Assembly: GCF_025751575.1 (NCBI RefSeq)
Contig: NZ_JAOWLA010000009.1
Span: 116,560-180,559, forward strand
DNA: 64,000 nucleotides
Source of the DNA: Albidovulum sediminicola
GTDB taxonomy: Bacteria; Pseudomonadota; Alphaproteobacteria; Rhodobacterales; Rhodobacteraceae
Direction: 5' to 3'
The notes beneath the pieces are model-generated. The model was not told the origin of the DNA, made no database searches, and worked only from the letters and a program-made list of their open reading frames with translations. Positions 42,150 to 50,289 of the stretch are shown piece after piece. Each line of letters begins with the position of its first letter. The first letter of the stretch is position 1. Position numbers and translations under genes: made by a program.

Positions 42150-43469
42150 ATGCCCCATCTTGCCCGCCGCGCCTGGGTTCCGGCCCATTGCGAAGACCTG
42201 ATCCAACGCCACGCCAAGGCGGCCACCGCGCCCTCGGCACAGGTCGCGGGCCGGGTCGCGCAGTTGATCCGGGACAACCGCCAGATCCACGACCGCGATT
42301 GCTTCAACCTGAACCCCGCAACCAACGTCATGAACCCGCAGGCAGAGGCGGCGCTGGCGGCCGGACTTGGCACGCGCCCATCGCTCGGCTACCCCGGCGA
42401 CAAATACGAGATGGGGCTGGAAGCGATCGAGGAGATCGAGACCATCGCGGCGGAACTCGCCGCCGAGGTCTTCCGCGCCAGATATGCCGAAACGCGGGTG
42501 TTTTCCGGCGCAATGGCCAACCTTTACGCCTTCATGGCGCTGACCAGGCCCGGCGATGCGATCATCGCGCCGCCCGCGACCGTCGGCGGGCATGTCACCC
42601 ACCACAAGGCGGGATGTGCGGGGCTTTACGGCTTGACCACGCACCCTGCTCCGGTGGACGCCGATGGCTACACCGTGGACCTTGACGCCCTGCGCGCCCT
42701 CGCGCGCAAGGTCCGTCCGGCATTGATCACGATCGGCGGGTCGCTCAACCTGTTCCCGCACCCGGTTCGGGACATTCGCGCCATCGCCGATGAGGTCGGG
42801 GCAAAGGTCCTGTTCGATGCCGCCCACCAATGCGGCATCATCGCGGGCGGCCAGTGGGCCAACCCGCTGGCCGAGGGCGCGCATGTGATGACCATGTCCA
42901 CCTACAAGAGCCTCGGCGGCCCCGCCGGCGGGCTGATCGTGACCAATGAGGCCGAGATCGCCGAGGCGCTGGACCACATCGCCTTTCCCGGCATGACCGC
43001 GAATTTCGACGCCGGACGGGTGGCGGCACTGGCGCTGACGCTTCTGGACTGGCGCGATCTTGGCGCGGATTATGCCGCGCGCATGATCTCTGTCGCGCGG
43101 GCGCTTGCCGACGCGCTTCAGGCCGAGGGGCTCCCGGTGTTCGCAGCGGGGCGCGGCGCGACCCGCTCCCATCAGTTTGCGGTCGAGGCGGCGGCCTTCG
43201 GCGGCGGCCAGGCGGCCTCGAAAACGCTGCGAAAGGCGGGCTTCCTGGCCTGCGGGATCGGCCTGCCCCTGCCCGAGGTGCCGGGCGACCTGAACGGGTT
43301 GAGGATCGGCACCCCGGAACTCGTCCGTCGCGGTGTGACCGAGGCCGATGCCCCGGCGCTGGCGCGGCTGATCGCGGGGGCCCTGCGCTCCAACGATCCG
43401 GCGGGCCTTGCCGCAGAAACCGCCGCCCTGCGCGCGGGTTTCCAGGGCCTCCACTACGTCCGGTCCTGA
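42150..43469 (+). CDS. SHMT-like PLP-dependent enzyme
   Basis: 439-residue fold-type I PLP enzyme related to serine hydroxymethyltransferase. It shows SHMT-like landmarks: NLNPATNVMNPQAEAAL, SGAMANLYAFMAL, a VLFDAAHQCGIIAGG segment with the cofactor Asp and His, and MSTYKSLGGPAGG, where the Lys should bind PLP. Many positions differ from housekeeping GlyA (for example SYGYPG replaced by SLGYPG in a different context), so a side activity such as 2-methylserine or threonine-type aldol cleavage is possible. AAGGAGGA lies just before the ATG. Control by the divergent LysR gene suggests a catabolic role. Confidence 0.8.
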   Translation: MPHLARRAWVPAHCEDLIQRHAKAATAPSAQVAGRVAQLIRDNRQIHDRDCFNLNPATNVMNPQAEAALAAGLGTRPSLGYPGDKYEMGLEAIEEIETIAAELAAEVFRARYAETRVFSGAMANLYAFMALTRPGDAIIAPPATVGGHVTHHKAGCAGLYGLTTHPAPVDADGYTVDLDALRALARKVRPALITIGGSLNLFPHPVRDIRAIADEVGAKVLFDAAHQCGIIAGGQWANPLAEGAHVMTMSTYKSLGGPAGGLIVTNEAEIAEALDHIAFPGMTANFDAGRVAALALTLLDWRDLGADYAARMISVARALADALQAEGLPVFAAGRGATRSHQFAVEAAAFGGGQAASKTLRKAGFLACGIGLPLPEVPGDLNGLRIGTPELVRRGVTEADAPALARLIAGALRSNDPAGLAAETAALRAGFQGLHYVRS

Positions 43470-43481
43470 GGCGGGCGGCGC

Positions 43482-43769
43482 TCAGCGCCGCCGATTGTCC
43501 GGCCCTGAGTCCCGGCCCGCCCGGCGCAAGGCCCGGATATCGAGCCAGACGATCCCAAGCCCGAGCGGGATCATCCAGAATCCGAGGACTGGCAGGAACC
43601 CGAGGATGCCGCCCGCGATCAGCAGAAGGCCCAGCACGAGCCGGACACCGGGCGGCACCTTGCGGTTCACCTGTGCGAGAAGCCGCTTGAAGCGCGGCTT
43701 CCAGCGTTTCCAGCGGTCCCGGATCTTGGCGGCAAGGCTCAAGGCGCCGCCCGTCCCGATGGCACCCAT
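43482..43769 (-). CDS. Small membrane protein, unknown function (95 aa)
   Basis: 95-residue protein with a basic amphipathic N-terminal half (KIRDRWKRWKPRFKRLL) and two close hydrophobic segments (VRLVLGLLLIAGGILGFLPVLGFWMIPLGLGIVWLDI), then a charged tail. It resembles small PGPGW-like membrane proteins seen across Rhodobacterales. It follows the BNR protein gene by 18 bases on the same strand. Confidence 0.7.
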   Translation of the reverse strand: MGAIGTGGALSLAAKIRDRWKRWKPRFKRLLAQVNRKVPPGVRLVLGLLLIAGGILGFLPVLGFWMIPLGLGIVWLDIRALRRAGRDSGPDNRRR

Positions 43770-43787
43770 CCCGTCCGCGGCGGCGCA

Positions 43788-44945
43788 TCAGCCATGCTCC
43801 AACGCCTCCACCGCCAGGATCGTGGGCAGGTGCCGGGCGATTTCGCTCCAGCTTTCGCCCTCGTCGAGGCTGCCGAAGACCGAACCGCTGTTGGTGCCGA
43901 AATAGATCCCCGCCGGGTCGCGCGTATCGCCCGACATGGCCTGCCTCAGCACCGTGAAGTAGCACGCCTTCTGCGGCAGACCCTCGCGCAATGCCTGCCA
44001 GCTTTGGCCGCCATCGCGCGACCGCCAGACCGCACAGGCCGCATCGGGGGGGAAGCGCCCGGCCATATCGCCGTTCAGCGGCAGGGTCCAGATCGTGTCG
44101 GGGTCGCGTGGATGCACGCGGATCGGAAAGCCGAAGGTGGAGGGCAGCCCGGGCGTGATGTCGTCCCAACTGCGCCCGCCATCGGCGCTGCGCCATACGC
44201 CGTGGTGGTTTTGCTGGTAAAGCACGTCCCCGCGCCCCGGCGCACGCATCATGTTGTGGACGCAATGGCCGGTCTCGCCGTCGCGAGGCGCGGCCGGGTG
44301 GTCATGATGGGCGCAGGCTTCGGCGTTCGACAGGCGGTTGCGGCGGTCCCAGCTTTCACCCCCGTCCTCGGTCGCTAACACACCAGCCGCCGAGATCCCG
44401 ATCCAGAGTTTGCGCGCGTCGGCCGGATCGGCCACGATCGTATGCAGAACCAGCCCTGCCGCGCCCGGCGTCCAACTTCCGGCGGAGGGGTGGTTGCTGA
44501 GGCCCTCCACCCGCTCCCAGGTTCGCCCGCCGTCGGCGCTGCGCAGAAGGCTGGCGGGCTTCGTGCCGGCATAAAGCGTCCCGTGCGCATGGCCCAAGGA
44601 CCAGACCTGCGCAAAGTCGGCTCCGAACAGCACCTCTGCCCCCGTCCAGCCGATCATTGCCGCGAAGTCGGGATCGTTGGCGGCCCATTCGTCCATGCGC
44701 CCGCTGGTAAGCCTCGACAGCTCCCAGCTCTTGCCGCCATCCTCGGACCGCCAGACGCCCGCGCCGTGCCAGTCGCCGCCACCGCCCGCCCAGATCGTTC
44801 CGGTGTCGGGGTCCCCCACGGCATGGTTGATGGGCCAGCCGCCGCAGTGGGGCCCGCTGACCTCCCATCCCGTGCGGCCCGGGCCGCCCTCGACAAGGAA
44901 AAGCCCCTTCGTCGTGCCGACAAGAAGCTTCAGCCGACCGTCCAT
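43788..44945 (-). CDS. BNR/Asp-box beta-propeller protein
   Basis: 385-residue protein with six Asp-box repeats of the S-x-D-x-G-x-x-W type: WRSEDGGKSW, LRSADGGRTW, LATEDGGESW, WRSADGGRSW, WRSRDGGQSW and FGSLDEGESW. This predicts a six- or seven-bladed propeller like sialidases and Vps10-type proteins. No sialidase catalytic residues are evident and there is no signal peptide, so it is probably a cytosolic binding or scaffold protein. AAAGGA lies about 8 bases before the ATG. Confidence 0.82.
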   Translation of the reverse strand: MDGRLKLLVGTTKGLFLVEGGPGRTGWEVSGPHCGGWPINHAVGDPDTGTIWAGGGGDWHGAGVWRSEDGGKSWELSRLTSGRMDEWAANDPDFAAMIGWTGAEVLFGADFAQVWSLGHAHGTLYAGTKPASLLRSADGGRTWERVEGLSNHPSAGSWTPGAAGLVLHTIVADPADARKLWIGISAAGVLATEDGGESWDRRNRLSNAEACAHHDHPAAPRDGETGHCVHNMMRAPGRGDVLYQQNHHGVWRSADGGRSWDDITPGLPSTFGFPIRVHPRDPDTIWTLPLNGDMAGRFPPDAACAVWRSRDGGQSWQALREGLPQKACYFTVLRQAMSGDTRDPAGIYFGTNSGSVFGSLDEGESWSEIARHLPTILAVEALEHG

Positions 44946-45001
44946 GACCGCATCCTTTCACACCGGAGACGGCTTAGCTTACCACGGGGTCCGCGCGGCA
45001 C

Positions 45002-45841
45002 CTAGTTCCGGCGACGGCGGTCCGCCCAGCGCGCCGCGCCGTATCTTTGCGCGAGCGCCTTCGGGTCGTAACCCGCGCGCAACCGGGCACCATCGTATCC
45101 AAGCGCCTCTGCCTGCGCGATCACAGCATCGAAAAGCAGGGAATGGCTCACCACGATCGGCTCCCGGAGCGGGACATGCACCTTGTCCTCGACCGGCAGG
45201 CACGCCGCATCCGGCACGGCCCCCGAAAGCTCCGACAGGAGCGCCCGCAGCGCCACCCCGTCGCCGGCGTGCAAGTCCTCGAACCGGTAGAGCCCGCGAA
45301 AGCCGGGCAAGTCATGGCATTCCATCCCGAAGGCGTTGAGTTCGAGCCAGTGGAAGAGGCATTTTTCGTAGGCGGAGAACCCCTCCCACCCCGCGGCGAG
45401 GGCCGAATGGATGAGCTTCTTGTCAGTCCCGAAGATCACGCCCTGCTTCTTGTAGCGCCCGTTCGACGTGACGTAGAAGCGATGTGTCAGCATAGAGGCC
45501 GCGAAGTCGAACGGGTTGCGCACCAGGTGCACGAAGCCCATCGCGTCGCCCAGACGAGACCGGAGATAGGGTATCCAGGCATAGACCGGCCAGCCGGTAT
45601 CGACATAACGTCGGCCGTTTGCGATCAGGTCCTCGATCTCACGAAACTTCGCCTCGATCTCGCCCGACCGCTCCAAGGCGCGGGCAAGCGCCTGGGGCTT
45701 GCGATAGACGCGCCGGGGCATGTAGCGGGCCTTCAGCCCCTCATGCTCCACCACGGCGCCGGGCACGAGGTCCGCCACCGCGCGCGCCAGCGCCTGGGTC
45801 GTGCAGCGCCCGGTGGACAGGACGAAGACGGCCCGCGACAT
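45002..45841 (-). CDS. Sulfotransferase-family protein downstream of sdhB
   Basis: 279-residue P-loop protein. VFVLSTGRCTTQAL at the N-terminus is the phosphosulfate-binding loop (usually P/STGRSGT), and FVHLVRNPFDFAASMLTHR is the 3'-phosphate site. The function is probably sulfation of a glycan or small molecule. A GTG at 45859 overlaps the sdhB stop (GTGA) and would add six residues; the ATG at 45841 starts right at the conserved strand. No terminator separates it from sdhB, so it may be transcribed with the sdh operon, an unexpected pairing. Confidence 0.75.
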   Translation of the reverse strand: MSRAVFVLSTGRCTTQALARAVADLVPGAVVEHEGLKARYMPRRVYRKPQALARALERSGEIEAKFREIEDLIANGRRYVDTGWPVYAWIPYLRSRLGDAMGFVHLVRNPFDFAASMLTHRFYVTSNGRYKKQGVIFGTDKKLIHSALAAGWEGFSAYEKCLFHWLELNAFGMECHDLPGFRGLYRFEDLHAGDGVALRALLSELSGAVPDAACLPVEDKVHVPLREPIVVSHSLLFDAVIAQAEALGYDGARLRAGYDPKALAQRYGAARWADRRRRN

Positions 45842-45855
45842 GGGCCGCCGGGCCG

Positions 45856-46632
45856 TCACACCATCCGTTCGACCATCATCTTCTTGATTTCCGCGATCGC
45901 CTTGGCCGGGTTCAGACCCTTAGGGCAGGTCTTGGCGCAGTTCATGATCGTGTGGCAGCGGTAAAGCTTGAACGGGTCCTCAAGCTGGTCCAGCCGCTCG
46001 CCCGTGGCCTCGTCGCGCGAATCGATGATCCAGCGGTAGGCGTGCAGCAGCGCGGCGGGCCCAAGGTAGCGATCGCCGTTCCACCAGTAGCTGGGACACG
46101 AGGTCGAGCAGGACGCGCACATCACGCATTCATAAAGCCCGTCGAGCTTCTTGCGGTCCTCGATCGACTGGCGCCACTCCTTCGCGGGCCGGTTGGTCTT
46201 GGTCTCCAGCCAAGGCATGATCGAGGCATGCTGCGCATAGAAATGCGTAAGGTCAGGGATCAGGTCCTTGACCACCGGCATGTGCGGCAGCGGATAGATC
46301 TTCACGTCGCCCTTGACCTCATCAAGGCCGAAGATGCAGGCCAGCGTATTGCGCCCGTCGATGTTCATCGCGCAGGAGCCGCAGATCCCCTCGCGGCAGG
46401 ACCGGCGGAAGGTCAGGGTCGGGTCGATCTCGTTCTTGATCTTGATCAGCGCGTCCAGAACCATCGGGCCGCACTTGTCCATATCAAGGAAATAGGTATC
46501 CACCCGCGGGTTTTCGCCGGTGTCCGGGTCCCAGCGGTAGATCTGGAACTTGCGGATGTTCTTTCCCTCGGGCTTCGGCCAGGTCTTGCCGACCCGGATC
46601 GTCGAATTCTTCGGAAGCGTGAACTGAACCAT
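45856..46632 (-). CDS. sdhB: Succinate dehydrogenase iron-sulfur subunit
   Basis: 258-residue subunit of complex II that passes electrons from SdhA to quinone. The 2Fe-2S site is [10 protein letters not shown] and the 4Fe-4S/3Fe-4S cysteines are in [16 protein letters not shown] and [17 protein letters not shown]. All are intact and length is normal. It starts 3 bases after the second small lipoprotein gene, so it is still in the sdh operon although separated from sdhA by two genes. Confidence 0.97.
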   Translation of the reverse strand: MVQFTLPKNSTIRVGKTWPKPEGKNIRKFQIYRWDPDTGENPRVDTYFLDMDKCGPMVLDALIKIKNEIDPTLTFRRSCREGICGSCAMNIDGRNTLACIFGLDEVKGDVKIYPLPHMPVVKDLIPDLTHFYAQHASIMPWLETKTNRPAKEWRQSIEDRKKLDGLYECVMCASCSTSCPSYWWNGDRYLGPAALLHAYRWIIDSRDEATGERLDQLEDPFKLYRCHTIMNCAKTCPKGLNPAKAIAEIKKMMVERMV

Positions 46633-46635
46633 GAC

Positions 46636-46932
46636 TTATCCCTTCCAATCTCGGCGGGTGTAGAGCGGCTGGCGCGGCGGCTGGCCGGATTTCTGATAGA
46701 CGCAGGCGTCATAAAGGGCCGACGGATCGCGCCTCTGCAAGTAGTCGGTGGAGATCGCGAGCCGCATCTTGGTGCCGACCCCGCCGCTTCCGCCGCCGAC
46801 GGCGACGAAGCCACGCGGTCCGGCCGCAAGGCGGGCGCGTTCGAAACAGGCATCCTCCGCGCGCTCGACCGACATCGGACCGCAAGCGGTCAGCCCCAGG
46901 GTCGTGGCGAGGAGCATCGGCGCGATATTCAT
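46636..46932 (-). CDS. Small lipoprotein between sdhA and sdhB (98 aa)
   Basis: 98-residue predicted lipoprotein: signal [17 protein letters not shown] with lipobox LTAC. The mature part, GPMSVERAEDACFERARLAAGPRGFVAVGGG, is short, with two further Cys (ACFERA and YDACVYQ) that could form a disulfide. It overlaps the preceding gene by one base (TGATG). Function unknown; fixed position inside the sdh operon suggests a role in complex II assembly or simply conserved synteny. Confidence 0.75.
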   Translation of the reverse strand: MNIAPMLLATTLGLTACGPMSVERAEDACFERARLAAGPRGFVAVGGGSGGVGTKMRLAISTDYLQRRDPSALYDACVYQKSGQPPRQPLYTRRDWKG

Positions 46933-47462
46933 CAATCCGTCCTCAACGAGGCGCGGATCGTGGAGCCGTCCTGAAGGAACAGAAGCGCGCGTTCCTGCTG
47001 TTCGCGCGTCAGCGTCGCCCAAAGCTCGGCATCGCCGGGCAGGAGCGGATAGCTTGTCGGCAACGGCAGCTTACCCTTGGCGGGTTTCGGTGCGGGCCGC
47101 GGCGCCGGATCGGCCGCGACGGGCGACAACGTGACATTCACCAGGGTCGATCCACGGTAGCCCGTGCCTTCGCTGAAGATGCTGGCCCCCTCGCGCTCGG
47201 GTGTCGGCACCGGCACCGTGACCTCGCGTTCGATGGCGCCGGCACCGGCGCGAACCAGGCAGGCGTTGATCTGCCGGACCTCTTCGGGCGTCGCGCTGAC
47301 CGGCTCGGCCGCACCCGCCGCCTGCGCCTTGGCCGCGCGTAGGCTCAGGCCCGATTGCGCGCTGCAAAGCGCAATCGGACCGCCCGGCGGCGGGGGCGCG
47401 GCATTGCAGGCGGCCAGCGTGAAGCCAAGCGCGCCGGCCGCTATGGCCCGGCCATACATCAA
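46932..47462 (-). CDS. Lipoprotein between sdhA and sdhB (176 aa)
   Basis: 176-residue predicted lipoprotein with signal [19 protein letters not shown] (lipobox LAAC), a proline-rich start of the mature chain ([10 protein letters not shown]), and a C-terminal segment [25 protein letters not shown]. Its start overlaps the sdhA stop by 4 bases (ATGA). I do not recognise a domain. As I recall, R. sphaeroides also has two small genes between sdhA and sdhB, which would make this an old arrangement. Confidence 0.75.
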   Translation of the reverse strand: MMYGRAIAAGALGFTLAACNAAPPPPGGPIALCSAQSGLSLRAAKAQAAGAAEPVSATPEEVRQINACLVRAGAGAIEREVTVPVPTPEREGASIFSEGTGYRGSTLVNVTLSPVAADPAPRPAPKPAKGKLPLPTSYPLLPGDAELWATLTREQQERALLFLQDGSTIRASLRTD

Positions 47463-49261
47463 TAGACCCTCGCCTTCGGCGCGATCTTCTTGAGTTCGAT
47501 GCCGCCCTCTGCCTCGGTCGTCAGCGGATCGAGATGCACCGCCCGGTAGCTGAGCGTGACCTTGGCGCCATCGACAGCCGCGAGCGAGTGCTTGCGCCAG
47601 TTCGCGTCGTCGCGATCCGGATAATCCTCATGCGCATGGGCGCCGCGGCTTTCCTTGCGTGCCTCGGCGGCCGTGATGGTGGCCAGCGCGTTGGGCATCA
47701 GGTTCGTCAGCTCCAGCGTCTCCATCAGGTCGGAGTTCCAGATCAGGCTGCGGTCGGTGACCTTCAGGTCGTCCATCTTGGACGCAACCTTGCCCATCTT
47801 CTCCACCCCTTCGGCCAGGGTCTTGTCGGTGCGGAAGACGGCGGCGTCGGCCTGCATGGTCTTCTGCATCTCAAGCCGCAGTTCGGCGGTGGGAACGTTG
47901 CCCTTGGCGTGGCGCAGATCGTCGAAGCGGGACAGCGCCCGGTCCACCTCGGCCTTGTTCACCGGCGCATTGGCGGCACCTGGCTTCACGATCTGGCCCG
48001 CGCGGATCGCCGCCGCGCGGCCGAAGACCACGAGGTCGATCAAGCTGTTCGACCCCAGGCGGTTCGCCCCGTGGACCGAGGCGCAGCCCGCCTCCCCGAC
48101 AGCCATCAGGCCGGGGAAGACGTTGTCTGGATTGTCCGCCGTGGGGTTCAACACCTCGCCCCAATAGTTCGTGGGGATACCGCCCATGTTGTAGTGCACG
48201 GTCGGCAGGATCGGGATCGGTTCCTTGGTGATGTCCACGCCGGCAAAGATCTTGGCTGACTCGGAAATCCCCGGCAGCCGTTCATGCAGCGTCGCGGGCG
48301 GGATGTGCGACAGGTTCAGGTGCATGTGATCCTTGTGCTCGCCCACCCCGCGGCCTTCGCGGATCTCGATGGTGATGCAGCGGCTCACCACGTCGCGGCT
48401 GGCCAGGTCCTTGTAGGTCGGCGCATAGCGTTCCATGAAGCGCTCGCCCTCGGAGTTGGTGAGGTACCCGCCCTCGCCCCGCGCGCCCTCGGTGATCAGA
48501 CAGCCGGAGCCATAGATGCCCGTCGGGTGGAACTGCACGAACTCCATGTCCTGAAGCGGCAGGCCCGCGCGCGCCACCATGCCGCCGCCGTCGCCGGTGC
48601 AGGTATGCGCAGAGGTCGCTGAGAAGTAGGCTCGCCCGTAGCCGCCCGTGGCCAGCACCACCATCTTGGCATTGAAGACATGCATCGTGCCGTCGTCGAG
48701 CTTCCAGCACACCACGCCGGTGCAGGCACCGTCGGTGATGATCAGATCGAGCGCGAAGTATTCAATGAAGAACTCCGCCTGTTCCTTCAGCGACTGGCCG
48801 TAGAGCGTGTGCAGGATCGCGTGGCCCGTGCGGTCGGCGGCGGCGCAGGTGCGCTGCACCGGGGGGCCTTCGCCGAACTCGGTCGTGTGACCGCCGAAGG
48901 GCCGCTGGTAGATCTTGCCCTGCTCGGTCCGGCTGAAGGGAACGCCGTAGTGTTCCAGTTCATAAACCGCCTTGGGCGCCTCGCGGGCGAGGTATTCCAT
49001 CGCATCGGTGTCGCCCAGCCAGTCCGACCCTTTCACGGTGTCGTACATGTGCCACTGCCAGCTGTCCGGCCCCATGTTGCCGAGGCTGGCGGCGATCCCG
49101 CCCTGCGCCGCGACGGTGTGGGACCGCGTCGGGAAGACCTTGGTCACGCAGGCCGTGCGCAGGCCCTGTTCGGCCATGCCCAGCGTCGCGCGCAGACCCG
49201 CGCCGCCCGCCCCGACGACCACAACATCGTATTCGTGAACTTCATAGGGATAAGCAGTCAT
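47459..49261 (-). CDS. sdhA: Succinate dehydrogenase flavoprotein subunit
   Basis: 600-residue catalytic subunit oxidising succinate to fumarate with covalent FAD. The FAD-binding start is [23 protein letters not shown], the FAD-attachment region is [18 protein letters not shown] (His in SHTVAAQGG), and the active-site segments [21 protein letters not shown] and [19 protein letters not shown] are intact. The ATG at 49261 is preferred over the one at 49267 because GAGG lies 7 bases before it. It follows sdhD closely. Confidence 0.97.
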   Translation of the reverse strand: MTAYPYEVHEYDVVVVGAGGAGLRATLGMAEQGLRTACVTKVFPTRSHTVAAQGGIAASLGNMGPDSWQWHMYDTVKGSDWLGDTDAMEYLAREAPKAVYELEHYGVPFSRTEQGKIYQRPFGGHTTEFGEGPPVQRTCAAADRTGHAILHTLYGQSLKEQAEFFIEYFALDLIITDGACTGVVCWKLDDGTMHVFNAKMVVLATGGYGRAYFSATSAHTCTGDGGGMVARAGLPLQDMEFVQFHPTGIYGSGCLITEGARGEGGYLTNSEGERFMERYAPTYKDLASRDVVSRCITIEIREGRGVGEHKDHMHLNLSHIPPATLHERLPGISESAKIFAGVDITKEPIPILPTVHYNMGGIPTNYWGEVLNPTADNPDNVFPGLMAVGEAGCASVHGANRLGSNSLIDLVVFGRAAAIRAGQIVKPGAANAPVNKAEVDRALSRFDDLRHAKGNVPTAELRLEMQKTMQADAAVFRTDKTLAEGVEKMGKVASKMDDLKVTDRSLIWNSDLMETLELTNLMPNALATITAAEARKESRGAHAHEDYPDRDDANWRKHSLAAVDGAKVTLSYRAVHLDPLTTEAEGGIELKKIAPKARVY

Positions 49262-49270
49262 CGTCATTCC

Positions 49271-49642
49271 TCAGAGCGCGAGCCGGATCAGCGCGAAAAG
49301 ACCAGTGGCCATCAGCGCGTAGGACAGGCAGACGGTGCCCACGATCAGCGCCTTGGCCGCCAGCCCGTGGGCGTAATCCTCGATCATCACCTGCGCGCCG
49401 TTCTTGAAGTGGGTCAGCCCCACGATCAGCGTCAGCGCCGTGACGATCGCCGGGAAGGGGCGGCTGTAATAGGCCACGACCTCTTCGTAGGGGGCGCCAA
49501 GGATGCAGCCGAAGGTGAAGATGAAAAGCGGCACCAGGATTGCGAGGCCCACGGCCGAGACCTGCATGTGCCAGTAATGCTCGGTCCCGCTCTTGGCGGA
49601 GCCAAGGCCAGCGGCGCGCTTGCGGTCGGTCAGATATCTCAT
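49271..49642 (-). CDS. sdhD: Succinate dehydrogenase membrane anchor SdhD
   Basis: 123-residue membrane anchor with three helices. The heme/quinone region is seen in GLTHFKNGAQVMIEDYAHG, with the conserved His and Asp-Tyr of SdhD. It starts 11 bases after sdhC. The basic N-terminus MRYLTDRKRAAGLGSAKSGTEHYWHMQ is normal for alphaproteobacterial SdhD. Confidence 0.94.
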   Translation of the reverse strand: MRYLTDRKRAAGLGSAKSGTEHYWHMQVSAVGLAILVPLFIFTFGCILGAPYEEVVAYYSRPFPAIVTALTLIVGLTHFKNGAQVMIEDYAHGLAAKALIVGTVCLSYALMATGLFALIRLAL

Positions 49643-49653
49643 CGCCGCCCCCT

Positions 49654-50037
49654 TCAGAGAATGATGACTGTGATCACGGTCAGAACGACCGAACCGATGA
49701 TGCAGGCCCAGCCCAGCTTTTCCGCCGTCGGGATATCGAGCCCGCGGCCGCTGTCATAGTAAAGATGCCGAAGCCCCGTCAGGAAGTGGTACCAGACCGC
49801 CCAGATCGAGCCGAGGAACACCAGCTTGCCGAACCAGGAGCGCACCACTGCGTCGGCCAGCGCGAAATATTCGGGGCTCGTCGCCGCCGCGAGCAGCCAC
49901 CAGACCACGAGCGCGGTCGATACGATCAGGGCGTTGCCGGTGACCCGCGTCAGGATCGAGGTCAACATCGGCACCTGCCAGCGATAGATCTGAAGGTGCG
50001 GGGAAAGCGGCCGATTGCCCCGGTTCACGTCTGCCAT
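49654..50037 (-). CDS. sdhC: Succinate dehydrogenase cytochrome b556 subunit SdhC
   Basis: 127-residue membrane anchor. RPLSPHLQIYRWQVPMLTSILTRVTG is the SdhC signature (SPHLQIY and SI.HR.TG variants), and WYHFLTGLRHLYYD carries the heme-ligand His. The first gene of the sdh operon; AAGGACC precedes the ATG. The frame stays open to 50283 but that part has no coding character and covers the regulatory region, including the double palindrome at 50163-50193. Confidence 0.95.
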   Translation of the reverse strand: MADVNRGNRPLSPHLQIYRWQVPMLTSILTRVTGNALIVSTALVVWWLLAAATSPEYFALADAVVRSWFGKLVFLGSIWAVWYHFLTGLRHLYYDSGRGLDIPTAEKLGWACIIGSVVLTVITVIIL

Positions 50038-50162
50038 GGTCGGTCCTTTCGCAACAGGTCGCGCATTTTCTGCGTCATGAATACCGAAAATTTCCATCAA
50101 GTCACGCCAGACTTCGCCCCAGACACCGATCTTTCGCACCAACGGAGGCAGTTTTTTCCATT

Positions 50163-50193
50163 TGTGATCACGCTTTTCCGGTGCGTGATCACA
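50163..50193 (-). promoter_or_regulatory. Double TGTGATCAC palindrome upstream of sdhC
   Basis: Two 10-bp palindromes (TGTGATCACG and CGTGATCACA on the plus strand) with start-to-start distance 21 bp, two helical turns. Read toward sdhC, the 31-bp unit with CCGGAAA in its spacer and AAAT after it is nearly the same as the unit before sucC (55068-55098), in the same orientation. It lies 125 bases before the sdhC ATG. Predicted operator of an unknown TCA-cycle regulator. Confidence 0.8.
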
Positions 50194-50289
50194 CGATGCG
50201 CCCCTCAGGTGCCCCACCCCTCGCAGCGGAGGCGCCGGAACGTGAACCTCTGGCCGGTTCAGCGTCCGGACGGGCAGCGCCACCCATCG

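Noticed and set aside
50038..50283. N-terminal extension of sdhC to 50283
   Set aside because: SdhC proteins start at MADVNRGNRPLSPH with AAGGACC before the ATG; the extension covers the operator region and reads as non-coding.
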